Shown in pieces: positions 52,865 through 62,678 of a stretch of DNA of 64,000 bases (within the stretch, counting starts at the first letter, position 1; the number at the start of each line of letters is the position of its first letter). The stretch is from positions 558,001-622,000 of the forward strand of contig NZ_JAKGSC010000001.1 of NCBI RefSeq assembly GCF_022478115.1, in the 5' to 3' direction. The notes under the pieces were generated by a model. The model ran no database searches. It was not told the origin of the DNA and was given only the letters and a program-made list of their open reading frames with translations. The stretch is from Tenacibaculum aquimarinum (lineage in GTDB: Bacteria; Bacteroidota; Bacteroidia; Flavobacteriales; Flavobacteriaceae). The position numbers were made by a program, and so were the translations under genes.

Positions 52865-54508
52865 ATGAATTTTTCGTACTTCAATAGAAAAGAAACACAA
52901 CAAGAACTTCAAAACACTGAATTTGATCTACTAATTATTGGTGGTGGAATTACAGGTGCAGGAATTGCTTTAGACGCAATTTCTCGTGGAATGAAAGTTG
53001 CTTTAATTGAAAAAAACGACTTTGCTTCTGGAACCTCAAGTAAATCAACAAAATTGATTCATGGTGGTTTACGTTATTTAAAACAATTTGATTTTTGGTT
53101 GGTAAAAGAAGTAGGTACAGAACGTGCAATTGTACACAAATTAGCACCGAATTTAGTAATTCCTGAAAAAATGATTTTACCACTAGTTGATGGCGGAACA
53201 TATGGTTCTTGGTTAACATCAGTCGGTTTAAAAGTGTATGATATTTTAGCGTCTGTAGAAGGTGAAGACAAGCGAAAAATGCTAACTAAAAAGGAAAGTT
53301 TAGCAAAAGAACCGTTACTTCCTAAAAAGATTTTAAATGGAGCTGGTTATTATGCAGAATACAGAACAGATGATGCGCGTTTAACTATTGAAGTCTTAAA
53401 AACTGCTGCAGAAAAAGGCGCAGTTTGTTTAAATTATACTGAAGCTTCTGAGTTTTTATATAAAGAAGATAAAGTGGTTGGAGCAACTGTAAAAGATACT
53501 TTCTCTTCGGAAGAATTTACAATAAAATCCAAATATGTGGTAAACGCTGCTGGACCTTGGGTAGACGAATTAAGACAGATAAATAATTCTAAAATTGGGA
53601 AACGTTTACACTTAACAAAGGGTGTTCATTTGGTTGTTCCTCATGAAAAATTACCTGTACAACAATCGGTTTATTTTGATATTCCAGACGGAAGAATGAT
53701 GTTTGCAATTCCACGTGGAAGAGTTACCTACTTTGGAACAACTGATACTAATTTTCAGCTAGATAAAAACAACGTAGAAACCAACTTGGTAGATGCTACG
53801 TATTTAATTTCTGCAGTTAATAATATGTTTCCAGACATAAATATAACTTTAGACGATATTGAGTCTTCTTGGGCAGGATTACGACCTTTAATACATGAGG
53901 AAGGAAAATCTGCTTCTGAGTTATCTAGAAAAGATGAAATTTTTGTTTCTAAAACGGAATTAATTTCTATTGCAGGAGGAAAACTTACCGGTTACCGTAA
54001 AATGGCTGAACGTATTGTAGATTTAGTTGCTAAAAAATACCAAAGAAAATTTGATATTAAGTTTAAAAACGTAACTACAGATAAAATAACATTATCTGGC
54101 GGAACTTTTAAAGATTCTAGCGAAGTACAAAGTTATACTGATGCTATTTATAATAGAATTGCTGAAGTAGATTTTGATCAGAAAGATGCTGAATATTTAG
54201 TTTATAATTATGGTAAGCAAACAGATGTTATCTTAAAGAAATTTGATGCTTTATCTGATGAAAATCAACAAGAAAAAATGATAAAAGCAGAGGTTTGGTT
54301 TACAATAGAAAACGAAATGGTTTGTACACCAACCGACTTTTTTATGCGTAGAACTGGCCGTTTATTTTTTGATATAAACAGCGTTTATAAATACCAAGAA
54401 TTGGTGTTAAAAGAGTTTGTAAATTATTTTAATTGGGATACAAATACTGTTAAAAAACATCAAAAAGAATTAGAAGAGAAAATTGCTTTAGCTTCTAATT
54501 TCAATTAA
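52865..54508 (+). CDS. glpD: Glycerol-3-phosphate dehydrogenase, aerobic
   Basis: The 547-residue protein has the FAD-binding motif IIGGGITGAGIALDAISRGM and the GlpD signatures ASGTSSKSTKLIHGGLRYL and IPRGRVTYFGTTDTNF, with a C-terminal helical domain. It oxidises glycerol-3-phosphate to dihydroxyacetone phosphate and passes electrons to quinone at the inner membrane. Length fits GlpD (about 500-560). glpK and glpF are not adjacent. Its stop overlaps the convergent Kelch gene by eight bases. Confidence 0.93.
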   Translation: MNFSYFNRKETQQELQNTEFDLLIIGGGITGAGIALDAISRGMKVALIEKNDFASGTSSKSTKLIHGGLRYLKQFDFWLVKEVGTERAIVHKLAPNLVIPEKMILPLVDGGTYGSWLTSVGLKVYDILASVEGEDKRKMLTKKESLAKEPLLPKKILNGAGYYAEYRTDDARLTIEVLKTAAEKGAVCLNYTEASEFLYKEDKVVGATVKDTFSSEEFTIKSKYVVNAAGPWVDELRQINNSKIGKRLHLTKGVHLVVPHEKLPVQQSVYFDIPDGRMMFAIPRGRVTYFGTTDTNFQLDKNNVETNLVDATYLISAVNNMFPDINITLDDIESSWAGLRPLIHEEGKSASELSRKDEIFVSKTELISIAGGKLTGYRKMAERIVDLVAKKYQRKFDIKFKNVTTDKITLSGGTFKDSSEVQSYTDAIYNRIAEVDFDQKDAEYLVYNYGKQTDVILKKFDALSDENQQEKMIKAEVWFTIENEMVCTPTDFFMRRTGRLFFDINSVYKYQELVLKEFVNYFNWDTNTVKKHQKELEEKIALASNFN

Positions 54509-55847
54509 ATGATAATATTTTAGTGTTTGTAGGTTTTGTTTTTAAAAACTCTGATATTCTAATTCTATAAAATCCATTTGATGGAGATTTTCTAAAATCT
54601 TCTATTTGATAACCTCCTAAAACATATAAATTATCATTTAAAAAATGCATTTCTGCGCCAGCAAAATTTAAATCTGTTCTATATTCTTTTAGTGTTTTAT
54701 CTATAGGATTAAAAACAACAAATCTTCCTGCTTCATACAAATAAATTAATCCATCATTTGTTGTAATTGCTGGTTTTTTCATTGCTCTAAAAAGCTCACC
54801 TTCTTTTTTCCATTTTCCTGTTTTTAAATTAAAAGACTCTATCTCTTTTAATTTTTTTCCTCTAAAACCTCCAAATAAAAATAAGTTGTCGTTAAAAACA
54901 ATTCCGTTTACTTCCTTTCCTTTAGAAATTTTGGTAAGTAAATACCAATATCCGGTATCAGAATCATAAAGGTGAACATCGTCTGAATAATTTTTCCTAC
55001 CATTATCAAATAGTTTAGTAGAACCTCCAAAAACAACAATTTTATTATCATAAACTGCAGCACCAAAATCTACTGCTTGATGTGGGTTTGTTTGATCTTT
55101 TGTAACAGAAAAATCTTTTATAGAAATTATTTCAATATTATTTTCAAGAAGATCTCTTGCTTTTGTTTTTGATAACTTTTTTCCTCCTAAAAGATAGATA
55201 CTTTCTTCTTTTAAAACAGCTTTAAAATAAGCTCTTTTTAATACCTTATCTTTATTTTGAATCCATTTTCTAGTTTCAAAATCGAAAGTCTGTAATGAGC
55301 CTTCAAAATTATTAAAATTAATAGAACTTGGTCTATTTAAAATCTTCATAATTTCTTCTTCAGTACTTCTTTGTAACTCTGTAATTCCTTTTTTATTTTT
55401 TTCAAATAAGCTGGAATTATCGCCACCAAAAACATGTATTTTATTGTCTTTTAATATAGAACCAAATGAATAAACTCCTTTTGGTAAATTCTGTAACCTT
55501 TTATATTCAATGGAGTTTTTAAGCTTTTTATTAGTGTTTAATTTTACCTCCTCCAAAGTCTCTACTTTTTCATCAAGATAAATAACTACAGGAGATTTAA
55601 TAACATCATAATCAATACTTTTAGTTTTGTATTTAATGTGAGTAATTGTAAGGTTTATACTTTCCTTTTTATGTAATCTAAAAGAAAATTCGCCTTTATT
55701 ATTGGTTAGAAGCACCTTGTCTTTAAAGAGAATATGGGCTTTTTGAACCGGGGTTTTAGTACTAAAATCTAAAACTACGCCTTTAATTCTTTGAGAAAAA
55801 ACGTTATTACAGGCTAATAAAAAAATTAAAAGAAGTATCTTTTTCAT
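54501..55847 (-). CDS. Kelch-repeat protein with N-terminal carboxypeptidase-regulatory-like domain
   Basis: The 448-residue protein has a signal peptide (ILLLIFLLACNNVFSQ), a CarboxypepD_reg-like beta-sandwich at about 20-95 (IKGVVLDFSTKTPVQKAHILF) and Kelch units with repeated glycine pairs (VFGGDN, LLGGKK, VFGGST, LFGGFRG, VLGGYQ) that would form a beta-propeller. The combination suggests an envelope protein-protein interaction role; no enzyme motif is seen. It converges on glpD. Confidence 0.82.
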   Translation of the reverse strand: MKKILLLIFLLACNNVFSQRIKGVVLDFSTKTPVQKAHILFKDKVLLTNNKGEFSFRLHKKESINLTITHIKYKTKSIDYDVIKSPVVIYLDEKVETLEEVKLNTNKKLKNSIEYKRLQNLPKGVYSFGSILKDNKIHVFGGDNSSLFEKNKKGITELQRSTEEEIMKILNRPSSINFNNFEGSLQTFDFETRKWIQNKDKVLKRAYFKAVLKEESIYLLGGKKLSKTKARDLLENNIEIISIKDFSVTKDQTNPHQAVDFGAAVYDNKIVVFGGSTKLFDNGRKNYSDDVHLYDSDTGYWYLLTKISKGKEVNGIVFNDNLFLFGGFRGKKLKEIESFNLKTGKWKKEGELFRAMKKPAITTNDGLIYLYEAGRFVVFNPIDKTLKEYRTDLNFAGAEMHFLNDNLYVLGGYQIEDFRKSPSNGFYRIRISEFLKTKPTNTKILSFN

Positions 55848-55892
55848 TGGAAAAATTTCTTTTTATATATCAAAAATCATACCTATTTAAGG

Positions 55893-57152
55893 TTATGCTT
55901 TTTCATTTGCTTCAATGTCTTCTGTTAAATCTAACTCTCTTAAAGTTGGATTTAAAGCTCCTGTGGCAACTACGGTAATTAATGTCATCGTTCCACCAAA
56001 AACAACAGCTACAACTGGTCCTAGTAATTTTGCAGCTAAACCGCTTTCAAAAGCACCAAGCTCGTTAGAAGAACCCACAAACATAGAGTTTACAGAAGAT
56101 ACTCTTCCTCGCATTTCATCTGGAGTTTTTAATTGTAAAATTGTTTGACGAATAACCATTGATATTCCGTCTGCAGCTCCACTTATAAAAAGTGCTAAAA
56201 TACTTACCCAGAAAATAGAAGATAACCCAAAAGCAATAATACTAAGTCCAAAAATAAATACTGAAATCAACATTTTTTTCCCTGTATTTTTATCAATTGG
56301 AATGTAAGTTGTTATAAACATGGTAACAATACTTCCTATTGAAATTGAAGCGTTTAAAATACCAAAACCTTCTGGCCCAACTTTTAAAACGTCTTGTGCA
56401 AAAACCGATAAAATTGCCACGGTTCCTCCAAACAAAACAGCAATCATATCTAAAGTTAACACGCCTAAAATTGCTTTATTTTGAAAAACAAATTTTACTC
56501 CTGCGGATAAACTTTGCATCATAGGTTCGCCAATTTTTTTATTCAAAATTGGTTTCTTCTTTATTAAAAAAGTGAATAGTAAAGACAGCATAACTAATAT
56601 AAAAACTAAGCATAGCGTTTTGTCAACACCTATCCAACTTATAAAAAAACCTCCGAAAAGAGCACCAGAAACAGAAGCTGTTTTCCAAGTACTTGTACTC
56701 CAAGTTGCAGCATTATGATATATGTTTTTAGGTACTAATAAAGCCACTAAAGAAAAAATTGTTGGCCCAAAAAATGAACGCAAAAAACCACCAAAAAAGA
56801 CTAAAGCATAAATTGAATATAAAACAGAGTTGGTAGACCAATTACTTATTATGTTGTCTGTAGTTAAGAAAAATAAACCTAAACTAATTAAAGAAAAAGC
56901 GGCAGTACAAATTGCTAATAAGTTTCGTTTTTCTCGTTGATCTACAATATGGCCAGCAAATAAAGCCATAGAAAATGCCGGAATAATTTCCATTAAACCA
57001 ATTATTCCTAAAGAAAGTGGATCTTTTGTAATGGAATATACCTGCCATTCTATTACAATAAATTGCATAGACCAACCAAATACCAATAGAAATCTAACGA
57101 ATAAAAAAATGTTAAACTCTTTTATTCTAAGAGCAGCATAAGGGTCTTTCAT
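55893..57152 (-). CDS. Major facilitator superfamily transporter
   Basis: The 419-residue protein has about 12 predicted transmembrane helices and the MFS loop-2/3 motif in GHIVDQREKRNLLA. The sequence PDEMRGRVSSVNSMFVGSSNELGAFESGLAA resembles the EntS/macrolide-efflux (DHA3-like) branch, proton-coupled exporters of drugs or siderophores. The substrate is unknown. It follows the ACT-like gene by five bases on the same strand, so both are co-transcribed. Confidence 0.88.
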   Translation of the reverse strand: MKDPYAALRIKEFNIFLFVRFLLVFGWSMQFIVIEWQVYSITKDPLSLGIIGLMEIIPAFSMALFAGHIVDQREKRNLLAICTAAFSLISLGLFFLTTDNIISNWSTNSVLYSIYALVFFGGFLRSFFGPTIFSLVALLVPKNIYHNAATWSTSTWKTASVSGALFGGFFISWIGVDKTLCLVFILVMLSLLFTFLIKKKPILNKKIGEPMMQSLSAGVKFVFQNKAILGVLTLDMIAVLFGGTVAILSVFAQDVLKVGPEGFGILNASISIGSIVTMFITTYIPIDKNTGKKMLISVFIFGLSIIAFGLSSIFWVSILALFISGAADGISMVIRQTILQLKTPDEMRGRVSSVNSMFVGSSNELGAFESGLAAKLLGPVVAVVFGGTMTLITVVATGALNPTLRELDLTEDIEANEKA

Positions 57153-57157
57153 TCAAT

Positions 57158-57814
57158 TTATTTTTTTAAATCCATTAGTATAGAAAAAGTATTATTTATT
57201 TCTTCTTCCTTAACAACTATTGTCATTTCATTAGTTGTAGAAATAACTTCTTGCACAGCAATATTAGCCCAAGCAAGTTGTTTTAAAATAAAATAATAAA
57301 TACCAGATTGTTCTAAGTTTCCTTTGGGTAATTTTATAGTAATTGAAGCCAAGTCTAAAACTGTACTTGTTAATATTTCATCTTCAAAAAAATCTTCAAC
57401 AAAAGGTATTAAACTTTTACTAGTAACTATATTGGTTTCAAAAATACCTTGAGAAATAGTTAAAAAAGTATCGGTTTGTTCAGCAGATTTGGTTAAAATT
57501 TTAGCAATTTCTTTTAATAATGTTGGTGTATTTTTAAAGGTAAAATCACATAATTCTGATCGAACTATAAAATCACCCAAATTTACTGCTAGCTTTTTTA
57601 TGTTTTTCCTTATTCTTAAATCGGTTGCTGGAGAAAGTCTATTTATTGCCATCATTACTGCTCCAACTTTAACTTCTTTGCGCAAAACTTTAGTAACTTC
57701 TGGCAAAATTTCTCTTGCTAAAGAAGATACATTTATTAATTTTTCATTTAGCGCTTCTTCAATAAAAGGCGTTTTTCTTATAGTAGCTTCAACAGCTTCT
57801 TGTATAGTTTTCAT
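57158..57814 (-). CDS. ACT-like regulatory protein of unknown function
   Basis: The 218-residue protein has an N-terminal helical region (VEATIRKTPFIEEALNEKLINVSSLAREILP) and a C-terminal part resembling ACT domains (GIYYFILKQLAWANIAVQEVISTTNEMTIVVKEEEI). Homologues are often labelled aspartate kinase, but no kinase domain is present. ACT domains bind amino acids, so a sensing role is possible. It is the first gene of a two-gene transcript with the MFS gene. Confidence 0.65.
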   Translation of the reverse strand: MKTIQEAVEATIRKTPFIEEALNEKLINVSSLAREILPEVTKVLRKEVKVGAVMMAINRLSPATDLRIRKNIKKLAVNLGDFIVRSELCDFTFKNTPTLLKEIAKILTKSAEQTDTFLTISQGIFETNIVTSKSLIPFVEDFFEDEILTSTVLDLASITIKLPKGNLEQSGIYYFILKQLAWANIAVQEVISTTNEMTIVVKEEEINNTFSILMDLKK

Positions 57815-57856
57815 TCAGTAATTTAAAAATAAAACAATTTGTTCAAAATTAAACAT

Positions 57857-57883
57857 TTGCTTTTACTTGAATTGATATATTTG
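57857..57883 (+). promoter_or_regulatory. Candidate promoter of dut (TTG-N16-TATATTTG)
   Basis: TTG at 57857-57859 and TATATTTG at 57876-57883 are separated by 16 bases, close to the Bacteroidota sigma-A spacing of 17-23. It lies 14 bases before the ATG at 57898. Confidence 0.5.
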
Positions 57884-57897
57884 TGAAAACTTTTAAA

Positions 57898-58329
57898 ATG
57901 AACGTACAAATTATAAATAAGTCTAAACATGCAACTCCAAATTATGAAACTGAAGGAGCAGCAGGAATGGATTTACGCGCAAATATTGAACAAGCAATAA
58001 CATTAAAACCTTTAGAAAGAGCCATTGTTAAAACTGGTTTATTTATAGCTTTACCTATTGGTTTTGAAGCACAAGTTAGACCAAGAAGTGGTTTGGCTGC
58101 TAAAAAAGGAATTACAGTTTTAAATTCTCCTGGAACCGTAGATGCAGATTATCGCGGGGAAATTGGTGTAATTTTAGTTAACTTATCTAATGAAGAGTTT
58201 GTTATAAATGATGGAGAAAGGATAGCACAATTAATTATTGCAAAACACGAACGTGTAAATTGGCAAGAGGTTACCGTTTTAAGTGAAACAGAACGTGGTG
58301 CTGGTGGTTTTGGAAGTACAGGAGTTTAA
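57898..58329 (+). CDS. dut: Deoxyuridine 5'-triphosphate nucleotidohydrolase (dUTPase)
   Basis: The 143-residue protein has all five trimeric dUTPase motifs: [45 protein letters not shown] and the C-terminal [10 protein letters not shown] phosphate-binding arm. It converts dUTP to dUMP and keeps uracil out of DNA. An in-frame GTG at 57883 would add five residues, but the ATG at 57898 is better placed relative to the promoter. The next gene starts 25 bases after the stop. Confidence 0.94.
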   Translation: MNVQIINKSKHATPNYETEGAAGMDLRANIEQAITLKPLERAIVKTGLFIALPIGFEAQVRPRSGLAAKKGITVLNSPGTVDADYRGEIGVILVNLSNEEFVINDGERIAQLIIAKHERVNWQEVTVLSETERGAGGFGSTGV

Positions 58330-58354
58330 AACACTTAAATATAAAAATGAAATA

Positions 58355-59482
58355 ATGAAAAAGAAACAAAATTTAGTGCAATTTAGACTTACAATAACTT
58401 TTTTATTATTCACAATTTGTAATACTATTAATGCTCAATGGAAATACGAGAGTGTAAAAAACATAAAAGATGATGTAATTATCTTTTACGATGTTGTCTA
58501 TGAAAAAGAACTCACCGAAAAACAAAAAAAGAGCACAAGTTTTATTAAAGAACTAGTAATTACTTTTAATAAAAATAAGCTCTTAGAAAAAAGATTGGGT
58601 GAAAATTTAAATTTATCTAAATATCTTTTATTAGATTATAGTGAAGAAAAAGCATACTCTTATTCTGATTATAGTAAGCGTAAAAAGGCGGTTATTAAAG
58701 ACTTTAAATTACCTACAAGAGATGTAACATTTCATGAAGGGAAAAAGAAAGAAATTTTGGGTTTTTCTTGCCAATTATCTACCGTAAATAGAAAAGGAAA
58801 AAACTACAACATTTATACGACAAAAGAATTAGGGTTAAGATATGTACAGTTTTTTAATACAGAGGGGTTTATGTTAGAATTTCCTGGGTATAGTAAAAGC
58901 TTAGGAGCTTATACTGTTACTGCAAGAAGAATAGCATATTCTAAAGTTCCAAACTCTATTTATAGTTTAGATGACTATAAAATAATAACTCCAGAAGAAA
59001 ATAAAAAAGAGCTTAAAAAAATAAAAGAAAAAAAAATAATTAAGGCAGAAACTGATCATAGAAGAATTGGAACAAACGCTCCTAAATTTTCATTTAGAAC
59101 AATGAAAGGAGATAAAATTAAAAGTAATAGTTTAAAAAACAAAGCAACAGTTCTTTATTTTTGGTTTACTAAAGGAAAATGGAGCAAAAAACAAATTCCT
59201 GAGCTTAATACACTGAAGAAAAAATTTAAAAATAAAGATGTAGCTTTTATAGCAATTGCTTTAGATAAAGAGTACAAGTTAGATTCCTTTTTAAAGTTTA
59301 ATGAATTTAATTATCAACTTGTTGAAGATGGAAGATGGTTAGCAGAAAAGTTTGAGGTAAAATCTTTTCCAAGCCATGTAATAATTGATGAAAAAGGAAT
59401 TATACAATTTTACAAATCTGGATATAATACAGAGTTAATAGAAGAAATGTCTTATAAAATAAGTAAGATTTTAAGTAAATAA
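58355..59482 (+). CDS. GLPGLI-like protein fused to a cysteine-less TlpA-type thioredoxin domain
   Basis: The 375-residue protein has a signal peptide, an N-terminal GLPGLI-like part (about 25-205; KKKEILGFSCQLSTVNRKGK, FNTEGFMLEFPGYSKSLG) and a C-terminal thioredoxin fold (about 235-375; APKFSFRTMKGDKIKSNSLKN). In the position of the WCxxC active site the sequence reads FWFTKGKWSKKQIPEL, with no cysteine, so it cannot do disulfide exchange. I placed the start at 58355, after dut. A binding or structural role is likely. Confidence 0.78.
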   Translation: MKKKQNLVQFRLTITFLLFTICNTINAQWKYESVKNIKDDVIIFYDVVYEKELTEKQKKSTSFIKELVITFNKNKLLEKRLGENLNLSKYLLLDYSEEKAYSYSDYSKRKKAVIKDFKLPTRDVTFHEGKKKEILGFSCQLSTVNRKGKNYNIYTTKELGLRYVQFFNTEGFMLEFPGYSKSLGAYTVTARRIAYSKVPNSIYSLDDYKIITPEENKKELKKIKEKKIIKAETDHRRIGTNAPKFSFRTMKGDKIKSNSLKNKATVLYFWFTKGKWSKKQIPELNTLKKKFKNKDVAFIAIALDKEYKLDSFLKFNEFNYQLVEDGRWLAEKFEVKSFPSHVIIDEKGIIQFYKSGYNTELIEEMSYKISKILSK

Positions 59483-60025
59483 TTAAGGTTCTAAAACTTT
59501 ATAAACCTGACTCATTTTTCGAACCTCATCATGCAATAAATCAAAAGGTAAAAAAGTGTGTGAATGATATTTATAACCGAGCTTTTTATAAAATTGAAAA
59601 GCTTGTGGCTGCGCATCCATTGCATCTAACCAAATAATTGTATAGCCTTTTTCTTTAGCTTTTTTGTCTAACCAAGAAAGCAACGTTTTACCAATGCCGT
59701 TTCCTTGTGTGTTTTTATGTAAATAAATTCGGTGGAGTTTTACTTGTTTTTCTTCAGATAATCCTTCCAGTTCTTCATCCCAAATAATTCTAAAATTACC
59801 TATAATTTCACCTTTAAATAGTACAAAATAGTATTCGGTTTTCTCTTGAGAGAGCTCTTTTAAAATGTTTTCTTTTGAATATTGTGTATTTACATACCAA
59901 TCTCCATTATCTTGCCAAAAGTGAGCATACGCAAGCGGATATACTTCTTTCATAAGAGTAAACAACCTATCTGAATCTGAACTCAAAATAGGTTGTAATT
60001 GTATGTTTTCTGTTACTTTTATCAT
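59483..60025 (-). CDS. GNAT family N-acetyltransferase
   Basis: The 180-residue protein has the GNAT motif A in KLHRIYLHKNTQGNGIGKTLL with the Q-x-x-G-x-G/A acetyl-CoA loop and a typical C-terminal AFQFYKKLGYKYHS. It may acetylate an amine or a peptide. It starts 38 bases before the recA terminator region and is probably transcribed alone. The acceptor is not known. Confidence 0.87.
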   Translation of the reverse strand: MIKVTENIQLQPILSSDSDRLFTLMKEVYPLAYAHFWQDNGDWYVNTQYSKENILKELSQEKTEYYFVLFKGEIIGNFRIIWDEELEGLSEEKQVKLHRIYLHKNTQGNGIGKTLLSWLDKKAKEKGYTIIWLDAMDAQPQAFQFYKKLGYKYHSHTFLPFDLLHDEVRKMSQVYKVLEP

Positions 60026-60038
60026 TTCAAAATAAAAA

Positions 60039-60074
60039 AAACTGCTACAGATTGATTAATTCCGCAGCAGTTTT
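60039..60074 (-). terminator. Terminator of recA
   Basis: AACTGCT and AGCAGTT flank a roughly 20-base loop; on the minus strand T residues follow the stem. The long loop makes it less typical. Confidence 0.6.
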
Positions 60075-60100
60075 ATAATTATAAAAACTTCTAATTAAAC

Positions 60101-61111
60101 TTAATCTTGGTTTTCAATAGCATCTTTTATTTTTCCTTCTAATTCTTCCATTAAATCTGGATTGTCTTTTATTAAACCTTTAACAGCATCTCTACCTTGA
60201 CCTAATTTTGTTTCTCCGTAACTAAACCAAGAACCACTTTTCTTAACAATACCTAATTCTACACCAATATCTAAAATTTCTCCAACTTTAGAGATTCCTT
60301 CTCCATACATAATATCAAATTCTGCAATTTGAAAAGGTGGTGCAACTTTATTTTTAACAACTTTAACTTTAGTCATATTTCCTATAACTTTATCGCCATC
60401 TTTAAGTTGTGTTCTTCTTCTAATATCTAAACGTACAGATGCGTAAAACTTTAATGCGTTACCACCTGTTGTTGTTTCTGGATTACCGAACATTACACCA
60501 ATTTTTTCACGTAATTGGTTAATAAAAATAACTGTACAGTTAGTTTTAGAAATTGTACCTGTTAATTTACGTAATGCTTGACTCATTAAACGTGCATGAA
60601 GACCCATTTTAGAATCTCCCATCTCTCCTTCAATTTCAGATTTTGGAGTTAATGCTGCAACAGAATCAATTACAACAATATCAATTGCTCCCGAGCGAAT
60701 TAAATTGTCTGCAATTTCTAATGCTTGCTCTCCATGATCTGGTTGAGAAATAATTAAATTGTCTATATCTACACCTAAATTAGCTGCATAAAATTTATCA
60801 AATGCATGTTCTGCATCAATAAATGCTGCAATTCCACCAGCTTTTTGAGCTTCTGCAATTGCGTGTAAAGTTAATGTTGTTTTACCTGAAGATTCTGGTC
60901 CGTAAATTTCAATAACTCTTCCTCTTGGATAACCACCAACGCCTAAAGCTAAGTCTAACCCTAAAGAACCTGAAGAAATTGCATCTACTTCTTGTGTAAC
61001 TACATCTCCTAATTTCATTACAGAACCTTTTCCGTAAGTCTTGTCTAATTTATCTAAAGTAAGCTGTAATGCTTTAAGTTTTGCTGCTTTTTCTTTATCT
61101 GCTGCTGCCAT
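60101..61111 (-). CDS. recA: Recombinase A
   Basis: The 336-residue protein has the RecA ATPase core: Walker [11 protein letters not shown], Walker [11 protein letters not shown]1/L2 loops ([39 protein letters not shown]) and the C-terminal domain. It forms filaments on single-stranded DNA for recombination and the SOS response. The start at 61111 ([11 protein letters not shown]) matches known flavobacterial RecA; an upstream in-frame ATG would add 23 residues lacking family conservation. I see no SOS box upstream. Confidence 0.97.
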   Translation of the reverse strand: MAAADKEKAAKLKALQLTLDKLDKTYGKGSVMKLGDVVTQEVDAISSGSLGLDLALGVGGYPRGRVIEIYGPESSGKTTLTLHAIAEAQKAGGIAAFIDAEHAFDKFYAANLGVDIDNLIISQPDHGEQALEIADNLIRSGAIDIVVIDSVAALTPKSEIEGEMGDSKMGLHARLMSQALRKLTGTISKTNCTVIFINQLREKIGVMFGNPETTTGGNALKFYASVRLDIRRRTQLKDGDKVIGNMTKVKVVKNKVAPPFQIAEFDIMYGEGISKVGEILDIGVELGIVKKSGSWFSYGETKLGQGRDAVKGLIKDNPDLMEELEGKIKDAIENQD

Positions 61112-61224
61112 AAATCTTGCTTTGTTTATTTTTAAATAAGTGCGACAAGTTACAAAAATATAAGATGATTTCCCTAACAAAAAACAGTCAAATTTATAGT
61201 ATTTTTACACAAAGTATAATCTCA

Positions 61225-62016
61225 ATGAAATCTATAATAAATTTAAAAAACAAAAATTCTTTTGTTAAAATTGAAAAAGGTGAATTAATTAGTTTTAAGA
61301 GAGAAAATAAAGAATATATTCATCAAAAAGGGAATAAAGGGTGGCGTAATTCTGATGATGAAATGTTTCCTGTAATTGGTCCAACTGTTAAAAATAATTA
61401 TAGAGTTCATACCAAAAATGGTATTGCAATTTTAGATCAACATGGTTTATTGCGTGAACTTGATTATACTTTAGTTTCTTCGAATGAAAATTCGGCTAAT
61501 TTTATAAAAAAATATTCTAAAAATACTGCTATAAAAAACAGTAAATTCCCAGTAAAATCTAATGAAGAAAATTTATTTTGGCCGTTTGATTTTTCTTTTG
61601 AAAAGAATTTTAAATTAGAAAATAATGTTTTAAAAATAGAATTTATTATCAATTCAAAAAAAGGAATGCCTTTTATGTTGGGCTATCATCCTGCATTTCT
61701 TTTATCTAATACAGGTAATGAAATTTTAGAATCTAATGAAACTAAAATTACCTTAAAAGATGTTTTTAAAGCAGGTTCTAATGCTTTTCCCATTTTAGGA
61801 ACAGATAAAGTTACCTTAAAAAATATTGATAAAAACGATTTAGAAATTACTACTAAAGGGTTCAATAATTTTATGTTGTGGACAGAAGTTGACAATATGC
61901 TTTGTATAGAGCCAATTACACAATATACTTCTCATACAGATCAAAAATTTTCTGAAGAAAATATGAGTTTATCTCAAGGAGTAAATTTTTTTTCTGTAGC
62001 AATTAAAGTTATATAA
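61225..62016 (+). CDS. Aldose 1-epimerase family protein
   Basis: The 263-residue protein matches the galactose mutarotase-like superfamily, with the conserved GYHPAFLL histidine region and the glutamate region CIEPITQYTSH, together with the YRVHTKNGIAILDQHGLLRE start. It may interconvert anomers of a sugar or bind a phosphosugar (YeaD-like). The start at 61225 excludes an upstream stretch covering the divergent recA promoter. The pseudouridine synthase gene begins one base after the stop. Confidence 0.85.
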   Translation: MKSIINLKNKNSFVKIEKGELISFKRENKEYIHQKGNKGWRNSDDEMFPVIGPTVKNNYRVHTKNGIAILDQHGLLRELDYTLVSSNENSANFIKKYSKNTAIKNSKFPVKSNEENLFWPFDFSFEKNFKLENNVLKIEFIINSKKGMPFMLGYHPAFLLSNTGNEILESNETKITLKDVFKAGSNAFPILGTDKVTLKNIDKNDLEITTKGFNNFMLWTEVDNMLCIEPITQYTSHTDQKFSEENMSLSQGVNFFSVAIKVI

Positions 62017-62017
62017 T

Positions 62018-62590
62018 TTGATAAAAAAACACCGCCATTTTATAATTCATAAACCTTGGGGAATGATTTCTCAATTTGTAAATCCTGCAAAGCGGAAGAA
62101 AAAATTATTGGGTGAATTATATGATTTCCCTGATGGAACAATGGCAATTGGACGTTTAGATGTGCCTTCGGAAGGCCTACTTTTATTAACAACTGATGGA
62201 AAAGTTTCTGCTGAGATTAGATCACAAAAATACGAGAAAGAATACTACGTACAAGTTGATGGAATTATAACTGAAAAAGAGATAGCACAATTAAAAACAG
62301 GTGTAGAAATTGGTTTTAATGGAAAAAAATATATTACAAAGCCAGGGAAAGCATTTTTAATTGATGACCCAAAGTTTCCACTGAGAAGTCAAAAAATTAG
62401 AGATGAACGACATGGTCCAACAAGTTGGGTTTCAATAATTATTAGAGAAGGAAAGTTTAGACAAGTACGTAAAATGACCGCAGCAGTTGGGTTTCCTACT
62501 TTACGTTTAATTCGCATTAGAATTGGTGAAATACAATTAGGAAATATAAAAGTTGGAAAAGTTATTGAAGTTAATGGATTTGTTTCTTAA
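62018..62590 (+). CDS. rRNA pseudouridine synthase of the RsuA/RluB/RluE group, TTG start
   Basis: The 190-residue protein lacks an S4 domain and opens with HRHFIIHKPWGMISQF; the catalytic aspartate is in GRLDVPSEGLLLLTTDG, and KFRQVRKMTAAVGFPTLRLIR closes the core, which fits RluE-like enzymes modifying 23S rRNA. Translation apparently begins at TTG 62018, because the first ATG is inside the conserved KPWGM segment. It follows the epimerase with one base between. A second, broken copy begins at 63852. Confidence 0.9.
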   Translation: MIKKHRHFIIHKPWGMISQFVNPAKRKKKLLGELYDFPDGTMAIGRLDVPSEGLLLLTTDGKVSAEIRSQKYEKEYYVQVDGIITEKEIAQLKTGVEIGFNGKKYITKPGKAFLIDDPKFPLRSQKIRDERHGPTSWVSIIIREGKFRQVRKMTAAVGFPTLRLIRIRIGEIQLGNIKVGKVIEVNGFVS

Positions 62591-62678
62591 AAAAACATAT
62601 CTTTCTGTAATTTTTATGCTTTTTTATCTACTAAGACATAATACTTATTTTTTATAAACTTCTGATTTTTAATAAATA

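Noticed and set aside
57158..57814. Label aspartate kinase
   Set aside because: No amino-acid kinase motif is present; only an ACT-like part is visible.
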